Shown here one piece after another: positions 19,331 to 29,070 of a stretch of 64,000 nucleotides of DNA; the first letter of the stretch is position 1; each line of letters opens with the position of its first letter. The DNA lies in assembly GCF_003386535.1 (NCBI RefSeq), contig NZ_QTTN01000011.1:1-64000 (forward strand), in the 5' to 3' direction. This DNA is from Paenibacillus taihuensis. Lineage in GTDB: Bacteria; Bacillota; Bacilli; Paenibacillales; Paenibacillaceae. Both the position numbers and the translations under genes were made by a program. Below the pieces are notes generated by a model, which ran no database searches, was not told the origin of the DNA, and saw nothing but the letters and a program-made list of their open reading frames with translations.

Positions 19331-19358
19331 AGCGGGAGCCTTCGCTCAGGCTCCCGCT
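19331..19358 (-). terminator. hairpin between the MBL gene and nagA
   Basis: Perfect 11-base arms AGCGGGAGCCT and AGGCTCCCGCT are followed on the minus strand by TTGTTTCA, a weak T-run. It lies just before nagA and probably reduces readthrough from the upstream cluster. Confidence 0.65.
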
Positions 19359-19371
19359 GTTTTCTTGAATG

Positions 19372-21177
19372 CTATCTCACCGTGACCAGCGCTTCCGCAT
19401 GCTGACCGAAATGCTTTCCATTGACGGTTATATCTGCAGCGACTCTGACGCGCCGCGCTGCATGGCCGGACGGTGTCACTTCGAACGCCAGATAGCCAGT
19501 CGCTTTCGCAGCCAGCTGCAGCTTGCCGTTCGCCGGCGCCGCCTGCCAGCTCCGCGGCATCGCCAAGCTAACTTCGGCCAAAGCATCGTGCGGGAACGGA
19601 TTGATCACTTCGACCTGAAGCGTAACCGTCTCTCCCATTCTCACCTCGCTTTGATACGGAGCCATTCGCGCCGCAAACCCTTCCGCCCCGAAATCAGCCG
19701 ATTCCAGCGGCAGAAGCTCCCGATGCAGCCGCTCAAGCAGCTCTCCGCGCCTTGCTAATTCTTCGTAGTAGCCTGGCTGAACCCAGAGCGGATCCCAATG
19801 TCCCGTTAAGATGACATCGGGCCGCAGCTCTTGGTACAGCTTAGCGCTCGACGAGTAGTCCGTATAGTCGAAACGATTCTGATAGACATAGTTCCATCCA
19901 ACCCCTTCATTGCCCTGATATTGATCGCCGGTGATCAATACACGTTTACCGTCGGCTTCAAACGATATTGCGACCGCATATTTCGTATGTCCGGGCAATG
20001 GATGCAACGTAAATGCATATTCCTCCCAATGTACCTCGGTTCCGATCGGAAGCACTCTGTCAACGGGGATCGGATCATACCACAGGCAAGGCAGATCGTA
20101 AGCAGATGGATGGTGCAGAACGTCTGCGAACGATTCTGCCGCCCATATCTGCGTTCCTTCGTTGTCTCGCAGCAGATTACATCCTGCAACGTGGTCATCA
20201 TGGTAATGGGTTGGCACAACAGCATCAATGTGCGTTACGCCATATTGCTCCTTTAGCATCCCGAGCGTATAGAGCCAAGGTCTGCGCGATGCCCGATCCG
20301 AGCCAGATGGAATACCCGTAAGAAAATCGTAGCCGAAATCAAAAAATAGCGCTTTACCGCTCTTGGAGAGAAGCACGAAATAAAAAGCCATACTTGTTCG
20401 ATTTCGAAGCAAGCTCGGGGTAATCTCCTCGAACGGCTGCTCGCGGAGCATGAACAACCGCGGATTCTGTTCCCGATAGCCCATGAATACCTTCAGCCTC
20501 TCGATGAGCAGGTCAATCGCTTCTCCCGGATCTTCCATACGCTCGCCATGCGACGGCAGCAGCCAGTCCGGCCCGCGCTCTTGAATATCGAGCAGCGAGG
20601 CCACTGTAGCAGGAAGCCCCTCTCCTCCGTTATAGGACCATTGCGTCGCAGCTAGTGACCAAAGCTTGCCGACGCCGGCGATTAAATCGCCAGTGAAGGC
20701 TATTGTCCTGCCGTCAAGTTCAAGAATGAAGCTGATTGAGCCAATCGTATGCCCCGGTGTCGGTACCACTTTGAATATCACGCCCGCAAATTCGCGCGTT
20801 TCATAATCTTTCAATGTACCGGCAATCGGAATGGATTCGAGAATAGAGAAGCGGTCCTGACGGACGTTGTAATTATTGTATAGTTCACGCGCTTGCCAGT
20901 GCTCGTCCGCTTGCCTAAACAGGTCCTGCTCCATATGAGGAACCCAGATCGGAATGTTAAGTTTGGCTGCGATTCCAAGCCCTTGCCCTTGATCCCGATG
21001 ATGATGCGTCATCAGGATCGCATGGACCCGCTCGACACCGATTTCCGCAAGCAGGTCAAGGACGCCGCCGCTCCCAAAATCGATCAATGCGGCCGCTGAT
21101 CCATTTTTAACGATATAAACCTGACAAGTATCCTCATACAGATACAACTGCTCTGACAGTTGAATAATCGGCGACAT
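19372..21177 (-). CDS. protein with two metallo-beta-lactamase domains
   Basis: This 601-residue protein has two tandem MBL-fold units. The first has THHHRDQGQG (about residues 56-65), a variant of HxHxDH with Gln in place of the last His, and TPGHTIGS. The second has the canonical THYHDDHVAG near residue 320 and LPGHTKYA. The last ~100 residues (VRMGETVTLQVEVINPFPHDA) look like an NEW3-type beta-sandwich. No signal peptide is present. MBL-fold proteins hydrolyse esters, lactones or thioesters; the substrate here is unknown. It sits 17 bases after the DeoR gene in the mannosidase cluster, so a role on a sugar-derived ester or lactone is plausible but inferred. Confidence 0.75.
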   Translation of the reverse strand: MSPIIQLSEQLYLYEDTCQVYIVKNGSAAALIDFGSGGVLDLLAEIGVERVHAILMTHHHRDQGQGLGIAAKLNIPIWVPHMEQDLFRQADEHWQARELYNNYNVRQDRFSILESIPIAGTLKDYETREFAGVIFKVVPTPGHTIGSISFILELDGRTIAFTGDLIAGVGKLWSLAATQWSYNGGEGLPATVASLLDIQERGPDWLLPSHGERMEDPGEAIDLLIERLKVFMGYREQNPRLFMLREQPFEEITPSLLRNRTSMAFYFVLLSKSGKALFFDFGYDFLTGIPSGSDRASRRPWLYTLGMLKEQYGVTHIDAVVPTHYHDDHVAGCNLLRDNEGTQIWAAESFADVLHHPSAYDLPCLWYDPIPVDRVLPIGTEVHWEEYAFTLHPLPGHTKYAVAISFEADGKRVLITGDQYQGNEGVGWNYVYQNRFDYTDYSSSAKLYQELRPDVILTGHWDPLWVQPGYYEELARRGELLERLHRELLPLESADFGAEGFAARMAPYQSEVRMGETVTLQVEVINPFPHDALAEVSLAMPRSWQAAPANGKLQLAAKATGYLAFEVTPSGHAARRVRVAADITVNGKHFGQHAEALVTVR

Positions 21178-21194
21178 GACCGCGGGCTCCTAAC

Positions 21195-21992
21195 TTACTG
21201 CTTGGAAGCCTCGTCGACTGGAACCGTGATTACTTGCACGCCTACATTGCGAATTTCATCCAAAATATCGGGGTCGGCTAGGTCACTGGTAACTAAAATA
21301 TCGATGTCTTGGAAACTGGAGAACGAGACAAGACCTTGTCTGTCAAATTTGCTATGGTCTGCAACAATGACGACTCTCTGCCCTGCAGCGATCATCGCCC
21401 TCTTCACTTCCGCCTCGTACAGATCGGAGCTTGTGAAACCTTTCCCTTTTGTAATTCCGGACGCACCTAAAAAGGCGAAATGCGCATTGTATTTATGAAG
21501 TTCGGTTTCAGCCTGCGGACCTACCAAGCTCATCGATTTTTTGATCAGTTGTCCACCAATTATATAGATGGAAGTGTCCTCGCTCTGGCTGAATTCTTCG
21601 GCGACATTCATTGCGTTGGTCACGACCATTAAATTCCGCACATGCTTCAAATGACGGGCGATACACCAGGTTGTGGAGCCGGAATCCAATATAATAATCT
21701 GATTATCCGAAACCAACGATGCGGCGTACTGGGCGATTGCTTCCTTTTCATCAAAAAACTGCAGCTTCCGCTGATTTACAGGCGGGATTATCGGGATCGC
21801 GTTCAGCAGCTCATCAACAAGTATGGCTCCCCCATAATTTTTCCGGATGATGCCTTCGCGCTCAAGCTGATTCAAATCACGCCGGATCGTTTCTTCGGAG
21901 ACATTGAATTCTTTGACGAGATCTGCTGCTTTCACACTTCGTTCGATGAGTAATTTCTCCTTGATTTTGTTTCGTCTGTGAACGACAATCAT
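21195..21992 (-). CDS. DeoR/GlpR-family transcriptional regulator
   Basis: A 265-residue repressor-type protein. The N-terminal helix-turn-helix (VKAADLVKEFNVSEETIRRDL) is the classical DeoR signature. The C-terminal sensor (IILDSGSTTWCIARHL, NLMVVTNAMNVAEE, GFTSSDLYEAEVKRAMI) binds phosphorylated sugars in this family. The start at 21990-21992 lies eight bases after GGGAG. It is inside the mannosidase/ABC cluster and likely regulates it in response to a sugar phosphate. A candidate operator is the AATATG/CATATT dyad upstream of the first gene of the cluster. Confidence 0.9.
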   Translation of the reverse strand: MIVVHRRNKIKEKLLIERSVKAADLVKEFNVSEETIRRDLNQLEREGIIRKNYGGAILVDELLNAIPIIPPVNQRKLQFFDEKEAIAQYAASLVSDNQIIILDSGSTTWCIARHLKHVRNLMVVTNAMNVAEEFSQSEDTSIYIIGGQLIKKSMSLVGPQAETELHKYNAHFAFLGASGITKGKGFTSSDLYEAEVKRAMIAAGQRVVIVADHSKFDRQGLVSFSSFQDIDILVTSDLADPDILDEIRNVGVQVITVPVDEASKQ

Positions 21993-22082
21993 CAGTGTTG
22001 CTCCCTCTACCGCCAAAGTCCACCATGAGCGGCATTTATTATAAGTGAATTATAACGTAATGCCTACGCAAATGCTCCAGTT

Positions 22083-24647
22083 TCAACCAAACGTTACTTT
22101 TGCCGTATTCCAGGCGGCGATTTCCAGCTTCCTGAATTTCTCTTGAATGCCGCACCATTCAACATGAACGGTAACCCGCTCTCCCGGCAGCAGCGTAAAG
22201 TCGTTTACAGAGGCATACCAGTAGCCTTCCTCATCGAGCTTCCTCGCATCGTCCATATGAACATGGAATGCCGCATGGTCGCCTATATTGGTAATTTGGA
22301 GCGCCCAAATGCCGGCCCCCTCCGACTGCTCCCTCTCGACTTTCAAAGTCGTTGGATTCAAGCGCAGCAACGGTTCCATCGTGCTTCGGAGAGAGAAATC
22401 ATATCGGTTAGCGGCCGTTTCTCCGCCGCTTCCGCGAAGCGCCAGATCAAGAAAGAAAATATCATCCTTAATCGTCGTCAGCTTCGCCTTCACGCTTCCG
22501 AACCGTACTGGTGCATTAGCCGGCGCTTCACCCGTCAGCACGCCTTCGGCGTATACGATTCCCGAAGCACCGACGATGCGCCAGCTCACTTGAGCTGCCC
22601 CGATAGGCATCGACAACGAATTCACCGTCCAAATGCCGGCTTCGAATTCGTCCTTCCCTTCCCATGCCTGTGCGGCGAACGACGCGGTAACCGCCAGCTC
22701 TTCGTAAGCTTTGGCCACGCCGTAATAAGCCGGCTTCGGATTCGTGTAATAGTCGAGCGCCGACGTACAGTAGGCATTCGGATAAGGCTCGTTAAACTGC
22801 CATGGCAGCGTACCGCTGTTCTGCCAGCTGCGGCGCCGGTTGGATTCGACCGCATAGCGAAGGCCCTCAGCCTGCAAGTACTGACTGGCGCGGATCAATT
22901 CCTCTACCCGCTCAAGCTTTCCGTTGAACGATTGCTGCACGAGCGATTCGTTATTCCACCAGGAGCCGCGGTGAAAGTAGACCGGATTGTCTCGCCCTGC
23001 AGGCCACTGATTCGCTTTGGAGATCGTGCGATTCAGCGTCTTGAAGCCGGTCATCCCTTCAACGCCGAACTCGCTATGCATGAGAGAAGTCCCTCTGTTA
23101 TACAGCGTATACTGTTCGACCAGGCCTTGATGCTCCCATGGACCGTGCACATCATGAAGACCGTGCGGGTCCTTCTCGATATTTTCCAAGTTGTTGAGGA
23201 AGCAGCGCCCCGTCGGCGAAGTAGCGAGCCACAACGCATCCGGATGGCATTCCTGCACGACCGCCTTCAATGCCGCAAGCACCGGCTCGGTGTCGTCGAG
23301 CGGACGGTCATTGGCGTCCTGCAGCTCATTGCCGCCGCACCATAGGACAAGAGACGGATGATTGCGCTTGCGCGGAACGATGATTCTCGCTTCCTCTACC
23401 ATCATATCGATGAATTCGGGCGATTCGCTCGGTTTATTGCCGATGCCGGAGCTGGACTGGATGAACTCCTGCCAGACCATGATCCCGTAACGGTCGCACA
23501 GCTCATAGAACGACTCTTTCTCGATGAGACCCCCGCCCCATACGCGGAGCATGTTTACGCCGGCGCGTTTGGCCAGCTGCAGCAGTCTCTCCAGCTTGGC
23601 AGGACGCGGTACGCCGTACATCGCATCGATCGGCACCCAGTTCCAGCCTTTGATGTATGTGCGCTTGCCGTTGACAACGAAGATATACGGCAAGCTTGCT
23701 TGATCCGGCGATTCGTTATGCTCCAGCACCACGCTGCGAATCCCGAAGCTGATACGTTTCTCCGATACTACGGCGTTCTCCGCATTGATGACGGACACGC
23801 GAGCTTCATATAAATGCGCTTCGCCCGATCCGTTAGGCTGCCACAATTTCGGCTGAGTCAGGTCGATGCAGGCGTCAATGCCTGTCTTTCCGGATGCGGC
23901 CGCGTGCTTCGATCTCGACGTTCCGACAACCTCGCTGCCGTCGTAAATCGCCGTTTCCACCCAAATCGTTTCCGGCATCGCAGCAGAGAGCTGTACCGAT
24001 ACGGACAGCTCCGCCGAAACCAAATCCTCCGAAAGCCGCGGGCGAACATAAACGTCTTCCAACCTGACATTACCGGTCACTTCAAGGAAAACGTCATCCC
24101 AAATCCCTTGATGGATCATGCGCGGGCAGAAATCCCACCAATAGGTCATCCGGCTTTTATGGGCGCGTACATAGCTCGTTTTGCTAACCTGAGGCTGCTC
24201 ATCTGGCGCCTTCTCGATCACAACAGCAAGCAAATTGCTGCCGCCGTAATGCAGAACTTCGCCGACCTCAAACACGGCAGGCGTATACATACCGCGATGT
24301 CTGCCGATCGGATTGCCGTTCAGGAAGAATTGCGCTTCAAAATCAACGCCTTCGAACCGCAGCTGTATGCGACTGCCGTAGAGCGCGGCATCGATCTCGA
24401 ACGTCTTTTTATACACCCAGGTCCGCTCCGGCACCCATTCGACCAGCAAGCTGTTGCGCTCGAAGTAAGGGTCCGGCACTTCGCCGTTTTGCCAGAGATC
24501 ATGAAGCACGGAACCGGGAACGGTGCCTTTGCGCCACCACCGGACGTCGCGGCTATCCGGCTTTTCCGCGTTCCTCCAAACCCAGTCTTCGCCGACAAAA
24601 TCTTTATAAAGCCAATCGCTGCCATTCAGATCGATACGCTGCTGCAT
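22083..24647 (-). CDS. beta-mannosidase, glycoside hydrolase family 2
   Basis: An 854-residue intracellular enzyme without signal peptide. An N-terminal jelly-roll with WRKGTVPGSVLHDLWQNGEV, immunoglobulin-like domains and a TIM barrel follow GH2 order. The acid/base region is WCGGNELQD (about residue 440) and the nucleophile lies in HSEFGVEG (about residue 526). The segments GWNWVPIDAMYG and LRVWGGGLIEKESFYELCDRYGI are typical of beta-mannosidases rather than galactosidases. It would cleave beta-1,4-linked mannose, as in the N-glycan core or mannan. The start lies after GGGAGG. It is part of a cluster with the GH38 alpha-mannosidase. Confidence 0.93.
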   Translation of the reverse strand: MQQRIDLNGSDWLYKDFVGEDWVWRNAEKPDSRDVRWWRKGTVPGSVLHDLWQNGEVPDPYFERNSLLVEWVPERTWVYKKTFEIDAALYGSRIQLRFEGVDFEAQFFLNGNPIGRHRGMYTPAVFEVGEVLHYGGSNLLAVVIEKAPDEQPQVSKTSYVRAHKSRMTYWWDFCPRMIHQGIWDDVFLEVTGNVRLEDVYVRPRLSEDLVSAELSVSVQLSAAMPETIWVETAIYDGSEVVGTSRSKHAAASGKTGIDACIDLTQPKLWQPNGSGEAHLYEARVSVINAENAVVSEKRISFGIRSVVLEHNESPDQASLPYIFVVNGKRTYIKGWNWVPIDAMYGVPRPAKLERLLQLAKRAGVNMLRVWGGGLIEKESFYELCDRYGIMVWQEFIQSSSGIGNKPSESPEFIDMMVEEARIIVPRKRNHPSLVLWCGGNELQDANDRPLDDTEPVLAALKAVVQECHPDALWLATSPTGRCFLNNLENIEKDPHGLHDVHGPWEHQGLVEQYTLYNRGTSLMHSEFGVEGMTGFKTLNRTISKANQWPAGRDNPVYFHRGSWWNNESLVQQSFNGKLERVEELIRASQYLQAEGLRYAVESNRRRSWQNSGTLPWQFNEPYPNAYCTSALDYYTNPKPAYYGVAKAYEELAVTASFAAQAWEGKDEFEAGIWTVNSLSMPIGAAQVSWRIVGASGIVYAEGVLTGEAPANAPVRFGSVKAKLTTIKDDIFFLDLALRGSGGETAANRYDFSLRSTMEPLLRLNPTTLKVEREQSEGAGIWALQITNIGDHAAFHVHMDDARKLDEEGYWYASVNDFTLLPGERVTVHVEWCGIQEKFRKLEIAAWNTAKVTFG

Positions 24648-24699
24648 CTGTAGCCCAACCTCCCCTATCTGCGTTTCCTTATTTTCGCCGCCGGACCTG

Positions 24700-27129
24700 T
24701 TATTCCGGGAACTCGATTAAATTCGTTTCTGTAACCGGAAGCTCTTCGTTCGCGGGAATGCGGAATGTCTTGATCTCGCATGGCCCGAAATTCGCTTCGA
24801 CGATCCGGTTCCACTTCGGCAGACGGATTGTCGCTGTCGTTGCCGTTCTGGTCGTCTCATAAGCCCGAACGATCAGATCGTCGTTGTCTTCCGATTTCTT
24901 CACGACGCTGACAATGATGTTGTCCTGATCAACCGCCAGGTAGGAATCCTGCTGCGGAAGCGGACCGGCGTGATAGGTTTCGATAATCGAGGTCGGACGT
25001 TGGTTCAGCTCATGCGCGAGCTTCACCGTTCCTGCCTGCTCCCAGCTGCCTTCATGTGCCAGCAAGCGATAGTTGAACTGCTGAATGCCTTGGTCAATGA
25101 ACGAATAATGGCCCTTCGGGTCCGGTACGAGCGGATCGTGATGCGCATAGATCGGGCTGCGAAGCACGGTCAGCGCCAACTCCTTATTCAGGATGCTGTA
25201 GCTGTATTTGGCATCATTGATGAGCGATACGCCATAATCGGTACCCTCTTCGCGGAGAATGCCGCCGTAATCGACCCAGCTTTGACCCGGCTCTTCTTCG
25301 CCGTTATGCTCGCGCTCCTTGAAACCATAAGGAATTTCGTACGTTTGCTTCGTAAAGATGAGATTGATCGGAAATACGAGCTTCAGCATCTTGAACTGCT
25401 CGCGCCAGTCTACCGTCACTTTCACATCGATGTAGTCCAGCTCGCGATACATCGTGAAATCCTGGACAAGCTTGGAGCTGCCGTATTCGCTGACGACGCG
25501 GACTACGGATTTGACCGGTCCGTGCTCGACGCGCTGTACGCTCTTGGCGGTAAAGCTGCCGATTGTTTTATTGAAGTGAAACACGTTATGGCTCCATGTG
25601 TCGGAGTTATCTTCTATGACATCAGGCCGTGCAGCCGGGCCGCGGAACACTTCGTAATTTGCCTTTTTATCGTGGAGGCTCGAAATAAAGCCCGTTTGCG
25701 GATCGAATTCGAGACGGAATCTGTCGTTCTCCAGCGTGAAATCAGTCGCTTCGATTGCTGCCGGAACTAATCTCGCCTGCCCGCTTGTCGTATGCAGCTT
25801 GTACACGCGGTATCCCATAGGCGGAAGCTCGGCGATGAAGCTCAGTCGGAACCTGCCTCCGGACGTCGCTTGCGATTGCACGGTCTGGAAGGGCACTTGC
25901 TTGCCGGTATCGTCAACCAGGATCTTCGTATCCTTGATCCCGCCGATTTCCTGCTCGACGTTGATCTTGCTGGCCCACGAGTGCGGATTAAAGACAACGA
26001 TCGGTTTCATGCCTTCTTCTTGCTCGATATTAATGTTCCAGGACAGCGACTGTAACGCGTAGTTCAACCCTCGCTCCCCGATATTCATCGCTTCGCCGTG
26101 CATGTTGCGGGCATCTTCATAAGCGGCTTCCAGAGAGGTTCCGGCAAGAATGTCATGGAATTGGTTGAACAGCACATTCTTCCAGGCGAGAGCGAAGTTC
26201 GCCGGATAAGGCTGCCCCGTGATGCGTTCAGCCAGCGCGGACCATTTCTCTGCGGCGATCAGCTTATTCTCTGCCTGTCTGTTCCATTGTTTAATGCCGG
26301 AATGCACCGCGTAACATCCGCTGGCATGATGCTGCAGATCATCGTGTACAACCGGAAATTGCAGCCCTTTGGCTTCCATCGCGGCAAAAAACTCGTTAGG
26401 CCCGCCGAACGCCATCGTCGGATACGCTTCATCTTCGTTCATGCGGATAATACTTTCGATATTTTCCTTCGTTGGACCGCCGCCGTGATTGCCCACTCCG
26501 TAGAAGACCATCATTTCGTCAAACGGCTCTTTCAAATCGGTGATGCAGCGGCGCACATGCTTGTCGAGCTCTTTGCCCCACGTACAGTACTCGAACGGAA
26601 TCCGGTAGGCGAGCACGCGCGAGCCGTCGTCCGACTCCCAGTAAAATGTACGGCCCGGAAGCCCTTTCTCATTCGGCATCGGACGCATGAAGACGTAGTA
26701 CGGCATGCCGCTTTTCATCAGGATTTGCGGAAGCATGCCATGATGGCCGAAGCTGTCGACGTTGTAGCCGACCTTCGCCGTTACGCCAAACTTTTCTTTG
26801 AAATAACGCTGGCCGTACAAGCCTTGACGAACGAAAGACTCCCCGCCCGGAATGTTGCAGTCAGGCTGAATCCACCAGCCGCCGACAATCTGCCAGCGGC
26901 CTTCCTTGATGCGCGCTATGATTTCCTCGAACATGGCCGGATCGTTATTCTCCACCCACTCGTAATTGGCAGCGGAGCTGGAGGTGAAGATGAAATCCGG
27001 ATATTCCTTCATGCGGTCGAGCGCCGAACGGAAGGTCGCTTTCGTCTCTTGGAAGCCTTCTTGCCACTGCCATAACCAAACCGGATCCAGATGGGCGTTG
27101 CCGATCATATGGAACTTCTTGTGTTTCAT
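24700..27129 (-). CDS. alpha-mannosidase, glycoside hydrolase family 38
   Basis: An 809-residue cytoplasmic enzyme. The zinc/catalytic motifs are NAHLDPVWLWQW (His13, Asp15) and GYNVDSFGHHGMLPQ, with Asp125 as the retaining nucleophile. The middle helical domain contains NQFHDILAGTSLEAAYEDA. The C-terminal beta region follows. It removes terminal alpha-linked mannose from oligosaccharides. It lies between the aldolase and beta-mannosidase genes on the same strand. The start ATG follows GGGAGTG. Confidence 0.95.
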   Translation of the reverse strand: MKHKKFHMIGNAHLDPVWLWQWQEGFQETKATFRSALDRMKEYPDFIFTSSSAANYEWVENNDPAMFEEIIARIKEGRWQIVGGWWIQPDCNIPGGESFVRQGLYGQRYFKEKFGVTAKVGYNVDSFGHHGMLPQILMKSGMPYYVFMRPMPNEKGLPGRTFYWESDDGSRVLAYRIPFEYCTWGKELDKHVRRCITDLKEPFDEMMVFYGVGNHGGGPTKENIESIIRMNEDEAYPTMAFGGPNEFFAAMEAKGLQFPVVHDDLQHHASGCYAVHSGIKQWNRQAENKLIAAEKWSALAERITGQPYPANFALAWKNVLFNQFHDILAGTSLEAAYEDARNMHGEAMNIGERGLNYALQSLSWNINIEQEEGMKPIVVFNPHSWASKINVEQEIGGIKDTKILVDDTGKQVPFQTVQSQATSGGRFRLSFIAELPPMGYRVYKLHTTSGQARLVPAAIEATDFTLENDRFRLEFDPQTGFISSLHDKKANYEVFRGPAARPDVIEDNSDTWSHNVFHFNKTIGSFTAKSVQRVEHGPVKSVVRVVSEYGSSKLVQDFTMYRELDYIDVKVTVDWREQFKMLKLVFPINLIFTKQTYEIPYGFKEREHNGEEEPGQSWVDYGGILREEGTDYGVSLINDAKYSYSILNKELALTVLRSPIYAHHDPLVPDPKGHYSFIDQGIQQFNYRLLAHEGSWEQAGTVKLAHELNQRPTSIIETYHAGPLPQQDSYLAVDQDNIIVSVVKKSEDNDDLIVRAYETTRTATTATIRLPKWNRIVEANFGPCEIKTFRIPANEELPVTETNLIEFPE

Positions 27130-27209
27130 TGTTACACTCCCTTATCTATTAAAAATGCCGCTGAGCCGCAGAGAATTTCCCGTCGGCGCAGCGGCGCAGG
27201 TAGACAGAT

Positions 27210-28127
27210 TTACGCGAACGTCGACGCTTGTTCCCGGCTCCCCAGGAAGTTTGTGATTTTATCGGCGACGGTCTGTTGAACAGCCGCCCGTCCTTTCTCC
27301 AGCAGCCCCGCATTCAACGCTTGGCATTCCGCATTGGTCAGACGTTCTTCCTTGCCAATTGCTTGGAGGAAGGCAAGCTCAAGATCTGTCGCGATATTGA
27401 CTTTGCTTACCCCGCCTTGCGGCAGCTTGATGGCTCCAGTCATCATTTCAGCGGGTACACCGGAACCGCCGTGAAGGACCAGATGTACAGGAGTCAAAGC
27501 ACGAATAGCTTGAAGCCGCTCGAAATCGATCTTCGGCTGCCGGACCATATACACGCCATGCGCGGTTCCGCAGGACACAGCCAATGCGTCAATTCCCGTT
27601 TCACGCGTGAAACGTTCCGCTTCCACCGGGTCCGTATAAAGCTCTTCGTCTTTATCCGTCTCCACGAAATCCGTCGTGCCGATCATGCCAAGCTCGGCCT
27701 CGACGGAGACGCCGCGCGGTTTGGCATATTCGACGACTTCCTTCGACGTTGCGATATTCTCATCAAGCGGCTTCTCCGAGGCGTCGATCATGACCGAAGT
27801 AAATCCGGCTTCAATCGCCTCCGCAATCGTTTCCAGTTCTTTCGTGTGGTCGAGATGAAGAACAACCGGTACGGTGATGTCTTCCGACTGGATCTGCGCA
27901 TAGAACTCGTCGGCGAATTCCTTTGGCGTAATCCCGTACCGCACAAGCTCTTTATGGGAGATTTGGACGATTGCCGGGGACTGCGCCTCCTGCGCGGCCC
28001 GAAGCACGGGCTTGATCATCGGCGTATAGCGCGGCGAGAAAGAACCGATCGCATACCCGTATTTCTCAGCTACTTCCAGCGCTTGCTTCAATGTTTTTAC
28101 ATTCGCTCTTTTATTTGCTGCGTTCAT
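27210..28127 (-). CDS. class II ketose-bisphosphate aldolase
   Basis: A 305-residue zinc-dependent aldolase of the FbaA/GatY/KbaY family. Zinc and substrate motifs are VVLHLDHTKELE, EAELGMIG, CGTAHGVY and LVLHGGSGVP followed by VSKVNIATDL. It splits a ketose-1,6-bisphosphate or similar phosphate into dihydroxyacetone phosphate and an aldehyde. Its place between transport and mannosidase genes implies a catabolic sugar substrate, but whether this is fructose-, tagatose- or another ketose-phosphate cannot be told. Confidence 0.9.
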   Translation of the reverse strand: MNAANKRANVKTLKQALEVAEKYGYAIGSFSPRYTPMIKPVLRAAQEAQSPAIVQISHKELVRYGITPKEFADEFYAQIQSEDITVPVVLHLDHTKELETIAEAIEAGFTSVMIDASEKPLDENIATSKEVVEYAKPRGVSVEAELGMIGTTDFVETDKDEELYTDPVEAERFTRETGIDALAVSCGTAHGVYMVRQPKIDFERLQAIRALTPVHLVLHGGSGVPAEMMTGAIKLPQGGVSKVNIATDLELAFLQAIGKEERLTNAECQALNAGLLEKGRAAVQQTVADKITNFLGSREQASTFA

Positions 28128-28188
28128 ATGCTCTCATCTCTCTCCCATTCTCGTAGACTTGCTTCGGTATGAATTTAAGGAAGCGGAA

Positions 28189-29070
28189 TTATCCTTTGGT
28201 GCCTGAAGAAATGTTCATTCCTTCAATAAAGAACTTCTGGAACACGAAGAACATCACGACAATCGGCAGAAGCACGATAACGGAACCCGCCATCAAATAG
28301 TGCCACTGGCTAAGCCCTGAGCTGGCTTTGAACATTTGAAGCGCGATCTGGAGCGTATACGTGCTTTCTTTGTTCAAATAAATAACCGGCCCCAGAAAGT
28401 CATTCCATGCTCCTTGAAACGTGGTAAGCGCAATGGTGATGACGGCTGGCTTTGCAAGCGGAACCATGATCCGGCGCCAAATGTAGAAATGATTGGCGCC
28501 GTCGATTTTCGCCGCTTCAATCAAATCGTTCGGAATGCCGAGGAAAAATTGGCGGAGCAAAAAGATTTGAAACGCGTTGCCGAAAAAGCCCGGAACGGTG
28601 AGCGGCAAGTACGTCCCTACCCAATGGATCTTTGCAAACAGGATATACTGCGGAATGAGCGTCACGAAGCCTGGAATGATCATCGTTGACAGCACGATGG
28701 AAAACATCAGATTCCGTCCGCGGAATTTGATTTTGGCAAACCCGTATGCCACAAACGTATTAGAGATCACGTGACCCACGACCCCGATGGTGGCTATGGT
28801 CAGTGAATTGAGGGTAAATCTCGGAAAGTCTATGGATGTCCATGTCTCCAAATAGTTCTGGAAATGCCAGTGCTTCGGAATAAACGCCGGCGGATACTGC
28901 ATAATGTCATCCATCGTTTTGAGCGAGGTAGAAATCATCCACCAGAAAGGAACGACGAAGACTAGACCTGCCCCTGCCAATAGCAGGAACATAATCGTTT
29001 TTCGGATGCGCTCTCCCGTACGACGGCTCTCAAAATAGCTGCGCGCATTCCCGGTCGTTGCGGAACTCAT
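28189..29070 (-). CDS. sugar ABC transporter permease (MalG type)
   Basis: A 293-residue membrane protein with about six transmembrane segments. The cytoplasmic EAA loop is EAAKIDGANHFYIWRRIMVP, the contact to the ATPase. The first helix is preceded by a basic N-terminus, as in CUT1 permeases. Its start overlaps the stop of the upstream permease by four bases (ATGA), showing translational coupling. No ATPase gene is present in the cluster, so a shared MsmX-type ATPase is likely. Confidence 0.93.
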   Translation of the reverse strand: MSSATTGNARSYFESRRTGERIRKTIMFLLLAGAGLVFVVPFWWMISTSLKTMDDIMQYPPAFIPKHWHFQNYLETWTSIDFPRFTLNSLTIATIGVVGHVISNTFVAYGFAKIKFRGRNLMFSIVLSTMIIPGFVTLIPQYILFAKIHWVGTYLPLTVPGFFGNAFQIFLLRQFFLGIPNDLIEAAKIDGANHFYIWRRIMVPLAKPAVITIALTTFQGAWNDFLGPVIYLNKESTYTLQIALQMFKASSGLSQWHYLMAGSVIVLLPIVVMFFVFQKFFIEGMNISSGTKG

